Shown piece by piece: positions 51,878 through 57,209 of a stretch of DNA of 57,209 nucleotides. How positions within the stretch are numbered: the stretch's first letter is position 1; every line of letters begins with the position of its first letter. The stretch spans positions 1 to 57,209 of the IMG/VR virus record IMGVR_UViG_3300020220_000057, one strand, 5' to 3'. The notes under the pieces were generated by a model that saw nothing but the letters and a program-made list of their open reading frames with translations, did not search any database and was not told the origin of the DNA. A program made the position numbers and the translations under genes. The DNA is from a virus.

Positions 51878-52062
51878 GTAGTTGTTTCCCTAAGTAGTGT
51901 TAATCTTGCATAATTAATATAAGAACAATCTAAAGTAATTGTATTGCACTCATACACAGAGTTTACGCTTTCATCTATTAAAATTAGATGATTTCCACAT
52001 ACTTGTTTTATATAGCATAAGCTTAGAAACGAGATGGTTAAATAAATATTTATGTTTTTCAT
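51823..52062 (-). CDS. Exported Cys-rich small protein, 79 aa
   Basis: CATGGAGAAACA precedes the ATG. The N-terminal hydrophobic stretch (INIYLTISFLSLCYIKQVCG) looks like a signal peptide. The mature part has several Cys that could form disulfides in the periplasm. The last 55 bases also encode the start of the next gene. Function is unknown. Confidence 0.5.
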   Translation of the reverse strand: MKNINIYLTISFLSLCYIKQVCGNHLILIDESVNSVYECNTITLDCSYINYARLTLLRETTTCSKMQLINPVTNTKCTR

Positions 52063-52085
52063 TGTTTCTCCATGTATTTTACAAA

Positions 52086-52709
52086 TTATTTTTTCTGACT
52101 TAAATCTTTAAAAGTATCTTCATGAGTTAGAATTAAATCTAAATCATGTTTTTCATTTGGTAATCTTTTAATATCAAAAAGTTTTTTAACTAAAATTTTC
52201 CAATAACTACCGTAATCTTCTTCTTCCATCATGTATGGATTCATAAGATCTAAAGAATTTACTGTAGTATGATCTTGACCAAGTAGACAATGACCAAGTT
52301 CATGAAACACCAAACCTTTCATAGAAAGAGAATCCACATCCGCAAAGCCCTTTAAAATCTGAACTGTTCTAGGAACAGACAGAGTTATTCCATAAAAACA
52401 TCTTCCAACTACATTTGGGCTATCATTGAAGGCATCGACATATTCAACTTTATTTAAAGCAAGAAGCCTTTTTTCACATTGAATAGTAAACTCACCGCCA
52501 ACTAAAGAACACATTGAAACGAATTCAACTACGTGTGAATATAATTCTTTATCAACTTTTACATTAGTAAATAAATGATTAATCATTCTTTGTTGAGTGT
52601 TTTCTTTATCATATTTTGTTGAAGGCGGAGGTGATACTGTTTTTTCATCATCCAATGATCCACATGCTGTTAAAAACAAACTTAGAATTATAATTGTTTT
52701 TATTTTCAC
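52086..52709 (-). CDS. Lipoprotein metzincin-type metalloprotease, 207 aa
   Basis: The start is GTG at 52709 after GGAG. MKIKTIIILSLFLTACGS is a lipoprotein signal with lipobox LTAC, so the mature protein begins at Cys16 and is membrane-anchored. The zinc site reads HELGHCLLGQDH (136-147), the HExxHxxGxxH motif of metzincins, followed by DLMNPYM with Met156 as a likely Met-turn. The region upstream holds four Cys. Expected role is an extracytoplasmic endopeptidase acting on host or phage surface proteins. Phage-encoded lipoprotein metzincins are not something I recognise from well-known phages. Confidence 0.8.
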   Translation of the reverse strand: MKIKTIIILSLFLTACGSLDDEKTVSPPPSTKYDKENTQQRMINHLFTNVKVDKELYSHVVEFVSMCSLVGGEFTIQCEKRLLALNKVEYVDAFNDSPNVVGRCFYGITLSVPRTVQILKGFADVDSLSMKGLVFHELGHCLLGQDHTTVNSLDLMNPYMMEEEDYGSYWKILVKKLFDIKRLPNEKHDLDLILTHEDTFKDLSQKK

Positions 52710-52712
52710 AAA

Positions 52713-53099
52713 TTAAATCTCCAATAGCTTTTTTTCTAAAACATTATTAATTGCCTGATCAACGTGACATGGGGCAAAGGTTTTGATTTTATTCTTTTTG
52801 TCTTTATCTCTCATTGTTATAGAAACAGCATATATGGTGTTTTTCCATTCATCAGTGTCTTTCCACCAATTTCTGTAAAAAACATAATTTATTTGCACCG
52901 AATTGCCATTGCCAGTCAGTATTAGTTTTTTAGTAAATGTTCTTTGTTCATACTTTTTTTCTTTCAAATCTGATTTAAAATAAGATACTTTTGCTAATAA
53001 TTCGTTTAACAAATCTGACTCTTTGACTTTTAAAAGTAATGAAATATATTTTACTTCTAAACTGTTTATTTTTATATGACATCTGTGATGTAGTTTCAT
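52713..53099 (-). CDS. Hypothetical protein, 128 aa
   Basis: GAGGTTGTAAA precedes the ATG. The sequence is basic (MKLHHRCHIKINSLEVKYIS at its start) with a beta-like middle (LILTGNGNSVQINYVFYRNW) and a C-terminal helix. A one-mismatch TTCGATTC element ends 22 bases upstream. No family is recognised. Confidence 0.5.
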   Translation of the reverse strand: MKLHHRCHIKINSLEVKYISLLLKVKESDLLNELLAKVSYFKSDLKEKKYEQRTFTKKLILTGNGNSVQINYVFYRNWWKDTDEWKNTIYAVSITMRDKDKKNKIKTFAPCHVDQAINNVLEKKLLEI

Positions 53100-53121
53100 T
53101 TTACAACCTCTTTTTCAATTA

Positions 53122-53129
53122 GAATCGAA
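53122..53129 (-). promoter_or_regulatory. TTCGATTC, one-mismatch copy of the repeated element
   Basis: Minus-strand sequence TTTTCGATTCTAATT. It ends 22 bases before the ATG at 53099, the usual spacing for this element. Confidence 0.4.
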
Positions 53130-53133
53130 AAGA

Positions 53134-53331
53134 CTATATTAATTCTATTTGTTTAAGAAGTTTTTTAAGACTTTCAATTGCAGATTCTGGTGATCTTGCA
53201 GATATTTGAAAATTTGTTAATGTTTTTTTATAAGCTGTATAATTAGCACTACATGTTGCAGACGCTATCCACTCATTTGTATCTTCATCAAAGAAAATAC
53301 TAATACTTATGTCTTCTTTACTTATTCGCAC
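53134..53331 (-). CDS. Hypothetical protein, 65 aa
   Basis: The start is GTG at 53331 after GGAGATAAA. The compact beta-beta-beta-alpha layout (ISISIFFDEDTNEWIASATC, then SPESAIESLKKLLKQIELI) resembles HicB-like or double-stranded-RNA-binding-like small folds, but no clear match is seen. It overlaps the deaminase gene by 10 bases. Confidence 0.5.
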   Translation of the reverse strand: MRISKEDISISIFFDEDTNEWIASATCSANYTAYKKTLTNFQISARSPESAIESLKKLLKQIELI

Positions 53332-53732
53332 TTTATCTCCATAGCGTAACCATTTTCAGTAGTATATGCAAATTTTATTATTCCAAATTTAGACGCAAGA
53401 TTCTGACAACCGCTGCATGGATATGCTATTGCTGGTCGTCCGTCTTTTGATTTTCTATATGTAACCATTATTAATTTTCTTCTATCAGATTCAGATAAAT
53501 TAAGAAGAAAATTTCTAGCTTTTGCAATTGCATTTGCTTCAGCGTGCACGGTCACTGGCCTTCCATATATATCATGATTGCACAGTGGGTGAGTTTTTGT
53601 TATATTGTTACAGCCAGTAGATACAAGATGATTTTTAAAAAATAAAGCAGCACCAATTTTATATTGATCGTGTTCAGCTCTTTCGCTGGCATCGATTGCT
53701 GGTTTAAACACTCTTGGCAACAAGTTTTCCAT
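53322..53732 (-). CDS. Cytidine/deoxycytidylate deaminase-like protein, 136 aa
   Basis: The ATG at 53732 follows GGAGGAGAT; an in-frame GTG 15 bases earlier is less likely. The zinc site is HAEANAIAKA (His and catalytic Glu) and YPCSGCQN (two Cys). GAALFFKNHLVSTGCNNITK is the preceding strand. It is a second deaminase, distinct from the one at 24065. Substrate could be dCMP, deoxycytidine or a modified base. Confidence 0.75.
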   Translation of the reverse strand: MENLLPRVFKPAIDASERAEHDQYKIGAALFFKNHLVSTGCNNITKTHPLCNHDIYGRPVTVHAEANAIAKARNFLLNLSESDRRKLIMVTYRKSKDGRPAIAYPCSGCQNLASKFGIIKFAYTTENGYAMEIKCE

Positions 53733-53783
53733 ATCTCCTCCACTCACGCCAAAGCATACTCTTAGTGCCTGATAGTTGGCTTA

Positions 53784-53808
53784 GCCTACCATCATAAAGA
53801 TGGTAGGC
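53784..53808. repeat. 10-bp hairpin overlapping the tRNA 3' end
   Basis: GCCTACCATC and GATGGTAGGC form a perfect 10-bp stem around ATAAA. The right arm (53799-53808) includes the tRNA 3' CCA end and part of its acceptor stem, so this hairpin would compete with the tRNA fold. It may serve as a processing or termination structure. No T-run follows. Confidence 0.5.
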
Positions 53809-53876
53809 CCGGGTGGAATTGAACCACCTACCAACTGCTTATAAGGCAGCTGCTCTGACCGGTGAGCTACGGGCCT
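53801..53876 (-). tRNA. trnI: tRNA-Ile (anticodon UAU)
   Basis: The 76-base cloverleaf is complete. The acceptor stem AGGCCCG pairs with CGGGCCT, with discriminator A and encoded CCA. The D-stem is GCTC/GAGC. The anticodon stem GCTGC/GCAGT encloses loop CTTATAA, and the T-arm is GGTGG TTCAATT CCACC. The loop gives anticodon TAT (positions 53841-53843), reading the rare bacterial Ile codon AUA. It would support the AUA-rich phage genes in this window. Confidence 0.93.
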
Positions 53877-53916
53877 ATTTATCTTTTACTCATTGAAGTA
53901 ATCAATAAGTAATTCA

Positions 53917-54219
53917 TTAAGCATAAATATCTTCAGGTTCTTGAAACCAAAAATCTTCTTCTACTGCTTTATAATATTCGTTGTACATATCTTCAAGACA
54001 ATCATGATCTTCTGCATAAACCACATTGCCTGCATTGTATAGTTCTTCGATGCCATCTGTTCTTAAGACTTCATTTCTAATCTCATCCAAAAATCTTGCA
54101 CTTGCCTGGTCAATGTGTCCGCTTGTTACATAATCTTGAAATTTATTTTCTGGATTATAAGGAACACACAATGTTCTTGTTGCATAGCTCATTAATTCAT
54201 AAGCAATACTTCTTTTCAT
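53917..54219 (-). CDS. Hypothetical protein, 100 aa
   Basis: GAAGGAGGATAT precedes the ATG and a TCCGATTC element ends 27 bases upstream. The protein is helical and acidic at the C-terminus (EDHDCLEDMYNEYYKAVEED). No family is recognised. Confidence 0.6.
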   Translation of the reverse strand: MKRSIAYELMSYATRTLCVPYNPENKFQDYVTSGHIDQASARFLDEIRNEVLRTDGIEELYNAGNVVYAEDHDCLEDMYNEYYKAVEEDFWFQEPEDIYA

Positions 54220-54246
54220 ATATCCTCCTTCTTATGAAGAAAAATA

Positions 54247-54254
54247 GAATCGGA
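54247..54254 (-). promoter_or_regulatory. TCCGATTC element, upstream of 53917-54219
   Basis: Minus-strand sequence AATCCGATTCTATTT in the gap between genes. It ends 27 bases before the ATG at 54219. Confidence 0.65.
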
Positions 54255-54278
54255 TTTTACTAATGAGCTAATAATGAA

Positions 54279-54401
54279 TTATTTATTTACTGGATTTTTT
54301 ATAGCAATTTTTTTGTTACCAATTTTAACAACTACTACGTTGATTTTGCCTTCTTTTTTAGAATCTTGGACAATGCCTTTTCTAAATTGCTGACGTGCCA
54401 T
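54279..54401 (-). CDS. Small basic protein, 40 aa
   Basis: TTAAGGATACAAA precedes the ATG at 54401. The 40-residue product (MARQQFRKGIVQDSKKEGKI at its start) is strongly basic and ends IKNPVNK. A good ribosome site and fit between neighbours make it a real gene candidate. Small basic phage proteins often bind nucleic acid or host enzymes; the role here is unknown. Confidence 0.6.
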   Translation of the reverse strand: MARQQFRKGIVQDSKKEGKINVVVVKIGNKKIAIKNPVNK

Positions 54402-54410
54402 TTTGTATCC

Positions 54411-54623
54411 TTAATAAGTTAAATTTAATAATTTACCAATCATAACTAAAACAGGATGCTCTGCTTGCATGCAGACTGGGACTAAAAAACCAGGAATCCC
54501 AGGAAAGTCATCTATACATTTCTCTGCAGCATGTAGTAAAAATTGATAACCCACATACGCCATGAGTTTTGTAAAAACAATTCCAGATAAAAAGCATAAT
54601 ACATATTTTTTCAAAGGTCTCAT
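54411..54623 (-). CDS. Small membrane protein, 70 aa
   Basis: The ATG at 54623 follows GGAGATCTTA. An N-terminal hydrophobic segment (YVLCFLSGIVFTKLMAYVGY, residues about 7-26) and a second one (VLVMIGKLLNL) flank a loop with Pro/Gly. It is probably membrane-associated. No family is recognised. Confidence 0.55.
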   Translation of the reverse strand: MRPLKKYVLCFLSGIVFTKLMAYVGYQFLLHAAEKCIDDFPGIPGFLVPVCMQAEHPVLVMIGKLLNLTY

Positions 54624-54700
54624 TAAGATCTCCATATATCTAATTCAAATAAATTATACTTTCTATATCTATGTGTTTTGGGTAGTCTTTCATGGTAGAA

Positions 54701-54859
54701 TTAACTTTTTAAATTACCACGTTTAAGACGATGGCGAATTAGATTATATAGAAATCTACTTATTTCAACTGCAAAACCGATAAAGATCATGTATAAACAA
54801 ACTTTTAACAGTAAAAAAGATATTCCCACAAAGTTTATAATATAAACAAAAACTTCCAT
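54701..54859 (-). CDS. Small membrane protein, 52 aa
   Basis: TTAAGGGTATTT precedes the ATG at 54859. The product is two-thirds hydrophobic (MEVFVYIINFVGISFLLLKV at its start), then amphipathic and basic (LIRHRLKRGNLKS). A single or double membrane span is likely. It lies in the divergent region next to the right-hand fibre gene. Confidence 0.55.
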   Translation of the reverse strand: MEVFVYIINFVGISFLLLKVCLYMIFIGFAVEISRFLYNLIRHRLKRGNLKS

Positions 54860-54867
54860 AAATACCC

Positions 54868-54930
54868 TTAATATATGGTAAAAAAATAAACTATTACCAA
54901 TATGAGTCCTATTAAAAACAACTCGTCCAT
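54868..54930 (-). CDS. Possible 20-aa membrane peptide
   Basis: ATG at 54930, 15 bases after a TCCGATTC element, encodes MDELFLIGLILVIVYFFTIY, almost wholly hydrophobic. The ribosome site is weak (AAGAGA). It immediately precedes another small membrane protein, suggesting a tiny membrane-peptide pair. It might be noise. Confidence 0.35.
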   Translation of the reverse strand: MDELFLIGLILVIVYFFTIY

Positions 54931-54945
54931 ATTTATCTCTTATAA

Positions 54946-54953
54946 GAATCGGA
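54946..54953 (-). promoter_or_regulatory. TCCGATTC element at right divergent junction
   Basis: Minus-strand sequence TTTCCGATTCTTATA. It is the first copy met when reading the minus-strand block from its start, 15 bases before the ATG at 54930. Confidence 0.5.
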
Positions 54954-55007
54954 AATATATTAAACCATTTGCTATGATATATTTATTATACATACATTGA
55001 GGCAAAT

Positions 55008-57209
55008 ATGGCATATTTATCTAATAAATTAAAAAGAAGAATAGTTATTGCCGTTACCAGTGAGAAATATGGTAAAGAATTGATAGATGCCATAGAGGGC
55101 GTGTCAAGTAGCAGTGTCGGTCCACAAGGTCCGCAGGGCGAACAAGGTCCAATTGGGCCGCAAGGGATTCAGGGAATTCAAGGTCTCACTGGCCTACAGG
55201 GTGTCCAGGGCCCCAAGGGAGATCAGGGCGTTCAAGGACCACAAGGTTTACAAGGAGAGACTGGTGCAGCATTAACTGTTATGGGATCATATAACACTTT
55301 ACAAGATTTTTTAAGTGGGGCTGGTAGTTTAGCTGGGGACCCTGGTGAAGCTTGGATAATATCATCAGATGGTTCTTTATATGTTTGGAATGTTTATACT
55401 TATTCGTGGACAAATGCAGGATCGATTCAAGGACCTCAAGGCCCACAGGGTCTGCAGGGGATTCAGGGACCAAGTGGAGCACAAGGCGCACAAGGTGAAG
55501 TTGGCCCACAAGGTCTTCAAGGTGAACAAGGCGTCCAAGGTCTCAAGGGCGATAAAGGCGATCAAGGCGACGTTGGTTCAACTGGTCCTCAAGGAACTCA
55601 AGGTCCTCAAGGTCCTCAAGGGCCTCAGGGAATTCAAGGTATTCAAGGTATTCAAGGTGCCACTGGTCTTCAAGGTGCCAAGGGTGACAAGGGCGACCAA
55701 GGAGAAGTAGGTCCTCAAGGTCCTCAAGGTCCTCAAGGTATTCAAGGCGCTACTGGTCTTCAAGGTGCCAAAGGCGATAAGGGTGATCAAGGTAACGTTG
55801 GCTCAGCAGGAGACAGGTACCACACCACTTCGTCGTCGTCGTTTACTATTCAAAACAGTGGTCAGTTTACAGTAACTACAGATGATTTAGATTTAGACTA
55901 TTCTATAGCTCAAACTGTGATTTTGGCCTATGATGCCAATAATCACCAACATGCTTCTGTCGTTAGTTACAACCCGTCGACTGGCGAGTTGGCACTAGAC
56001 AGAACAGATTCTAGTGGCGCTGGTACTTATAGTAGTTGGAGTATTAATTTAAGTGGAGCTGTCGGTATCAAGGGCGATAAGGGCGACCAAGGAGAAGTAG
56101 GTCCTCAAGGTCCTCAAGGTCCCCAAGGCCCTCAAGGTGTTCAAGGTGCCACTGGTCTTCAAGGCGCCAAGGGCGATAAGGGCGACCAAGGAGAAGTAGG
56201 TCCTCAAGGTCCTCAAGGCCCTCAAGGTACCCAGGGCGCCAAGGGCGACCAGGGCGACACAGGTCCTCAAGGTGCTCAAGGCGACACAGGCCCTCAAGGC
56301 CCTCAAGGCCCTCAAGGTGTTCAAGGTGCCACTGGTCTTCAAGGCACCAAGGGTGATAAGGGCGATCAGGGCGACACAGGTCCTCAGGGCGATCAGGGTG
56401 ACACAGGTCCTCAAGGCCCTCAAGGTGTCCAGGGTGCTCAAGGTGTCCAGGGTGCTCAAGGTGTCCAGGGTGCCAAGGGCGACCAGGGTGATAAGGGAGA
56501 TCAGGGAGACACAGGTCCTCAAGGTCCTCAAGGCCCTCAAGGCCCTCAAGGTGTCCAGGGTGCTCAAGGTGCCACTGGTCTTCAAGGTACCAAGGGTGAT
56601 AAGGGCGATCAAGGAGAAGTAGGCCCTCAAGGCCCTCAGGGTCCTCAAGGTACTAAGGGAGATCAGGGCGACACAGGTCCTCAAGGTGCTCAAGGCGACA
56701 CAGGCCCTCAAGGTACCCAGGGTGCCCAGGGCGATAAGGGCGACCAAGGAGAAGTAGGTCCTCAAGGTCCTCAAGGTCCTCAAGGTCCTCAAGGCCTTCA
56801 AGGCCCTCAAGGTACCCAAGGTGCCCAGGGTGCCAAGGGCGACCAAGGAGAAGTAGGTCCTCAAGGTCCTCAAGGTCCTCAAGGTACTAAGGGAGATCAG
56901 GGCGACACAGGTCCTCAAGGTGCTCAAGGCGACACAGGCCCTCAAGGCCCTCAAGGTACCCAGGGTGCCCAGGGCGATAAGGGCGACCAAGGAGAAGTAG
57001 GTCCTCAAGGTCCTCAAGGTCCTCAAGGTCCTCAAGGTCCTCAAGGTCCTCAAGGTCCTCAAGGTCCTCAAGGCCCTCAAGGTGCCCAGGGTGCCAAGGG
57101 CGACCAAGGAGAAGTAGGTCCTCAAGGTCCTCAAGGTACCCAGGGTGCCACTGGTGATGCTGGCCCGCAAGGTCCGCAAGGTGTTACTGGTGCGCGAGCA
57201 TACACTGTT
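55008..57209 (+). CDS. Collagen-like tail fibre (3' end outside window), at least 734 aa
   Basis: TTGAGGCAAAT precedes the ATG and the frame stays open to the last base. Residues 1-36 form a head ([20 protein letters not shown] at its start). A collagen run of about 45 residues follows, then a roughly 55-residue insert ([14 protein letters not shown]...[16 protein letters not shown]). Another collagen run leads to an insert of about 90 residues (GDRYHTT...[13 protein letters not shown], nt 55797-56076) shared with the fibre at 10827. About 1.1 kb of further Gly-X-Y repeats follow, mainly GPQGPQG and GDKGDQGE, where DNA repeats of GGTCCTCAA are very long. The last residues GARAYTV probably enter the receptor-binding tip. 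Trimeric rod structure is inferred. Confidence 0.82.
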   Translation, partial: MAYLSNKLKRRIVIAVTSEKYGKELIDAIEGVSSSSVGPQGPQGEQGPIGPQGIQGIQGLTGLQGVQGPKGDQGVQGPQGLQGETGAALTVMGSYNTLQDFLSGAGSLAGDPGEAWIISSDGSLYVWNVYTYSWTNAGSIQGPQGPQGLQGIQGPSGAQGAQGEVGPQGLQGEQGVQGLKGDKGDQGDVGSTGPQGTQGPQGPQGPQGIQGIQGIQGATGLQGAKGDKGDQGEVGPQGPQGPQGIQGATGLQGAKGDKGDQGNVGSAGDRYHTTSSSSFTIQNSGQFTVTTDDLDLDYSIAQTVILAYDANNHQHASVVSYNPSTGELALDRTDSSGAGTYSSWSINLSGAVGIKGDKGDQGEVGPQGPQGPQGPQGVQGATGLQGAKGDKGDQGEVGPQGPQGPQGTQGAKGDQGDTGPQGAQGDTGPQGPQGPQGVQGATGLQGTKGDKGDQGDTGPQGDQGDTGPQGPQGVQGAQGVQGAQGVQGAKGDQGDKGDQGDTGPQGPQGPQGPQGVQGAQGATGLQGTKGDKGDQGEVGPQGPQGPQGTKGDQGDTGPQGAQGDTGPQGTQGAQGDKGDQGEVGPQGPQGPQGPQGLQGPQGTQGAQGAKGDQGEVGPQGPQGPQGTKGDQGDTGPQGAQGDTGPQGPQGTQGAQGDKGDQGEVGPQGPQGPQGPQGPQGPQGPQGPQGPQGAQGAKGDQGEVGPQGPQGTQGATGDAGPQGPQGVTGARAYTV

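Noticed and set aside
54643-54693. 17-codon minus-strand ORF after the 52-residue membrane protein gene
   Set aside because: There is no ribosome site and nothing protein-like enough to support it.
22450-55000. Insertion sequence, integrase or attachment site
   Set aside because: No transposase or recombinase motif and no terminal inverted repeats were seen; strand switches are explained by gene blocks.
56049-57179. Long minus-strand open frame of 376 codons rich in Leu-Arg-Thr repeats
   Set aside because: It is the reverse-frame shadow of the plus-strand Gly-X-Y collagen repeats; repetitive codons keep the other frame open, and there is no ribosome site.

Overview
The window is a piece of a large, AT-rich, tightly packed tailed-bacteriophage genome. 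It contains a terminase large subunit, about 20 kb of giant fibre/adhesin genes, class I ribonucleotide reductase, ThyX, a T4 gp42-like dCMP hydroxymethylase, an ATP-dependent DNA ligase, many small unknown genes with ATGA/TAATG overlaps, and one tRNA. Several proteins carry lipoprotein-type signal sequences and a lytic transglycosylase is present, which suits a bacterial and probably Gram-negative host. The host cannot be named from the sequence.

Layout: (1) bases 1-22808, plus strand, virion genes. These are the terminase (cut by the left edge), a 2574-residue Ala-rich coiled-coil fibre with a C-terminal beta-helix-like part, a small gene with an amber-interrupted extension, two collagen-like fibre proteins, and two paralogous giant proteins made of DUF5122-type beta-propeller repeats. 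(2) bases 22805-54930, almost all minus strand: some 60 mostly small genes for nucleotide metabolism (two deaminases, dCMP hydroxymethylase, ThyX, GMP reductase, NrdA/NrdB), DNA ligase, AAA+ ATPases, a sigma-region-2-like protein, an aldolase, an alliinase/TAA1-like aminotransferase, a MoxR ATPase, a metallopeptidase-VWA protein, several lipoproteins including a metzincin-type protease, and many unknown proteins. Three plus-strand genes sit inside it: a secreted ClpP-like protease, a cytosolic ClpP-like protease and a small probable structural protein. (3) bases 55008-57209, plus strand: another collagen-like fibre gene running off the right edge. It shares a roughly 90-residue insert domain with the collagen fibre on the left.

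How the parts fit: deaminases, ThyX, RNR and GMP reductase remodel host nucleotide pools. The gp42-like enzyme keeps the Asp that distinguishes dCMP hydroxymethylase from thymidylate synthase, so the phage may carry modified cytosine. The two ClpP-like proteins, the metzincin lipoprotein and the MoxR/VWA pair suggest extensive handling of host proteins, some of it outside the cytoplasm.

The strongest unexplained pattern is a repeated minus-strand octamer, TCCGATTC (usually inside ATCCGATTCTATT). It occurs 11 times exactly plus two one-mismatch forms, only among the minus-strand genes. Eleven of the 13 sites lie 15-33 nt upstream of a start codon, directly before the Shine-Dalgarno sequence. 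It looks like a phage-specific promoter or processing element. There is no stretch over 300 bases without a gene.
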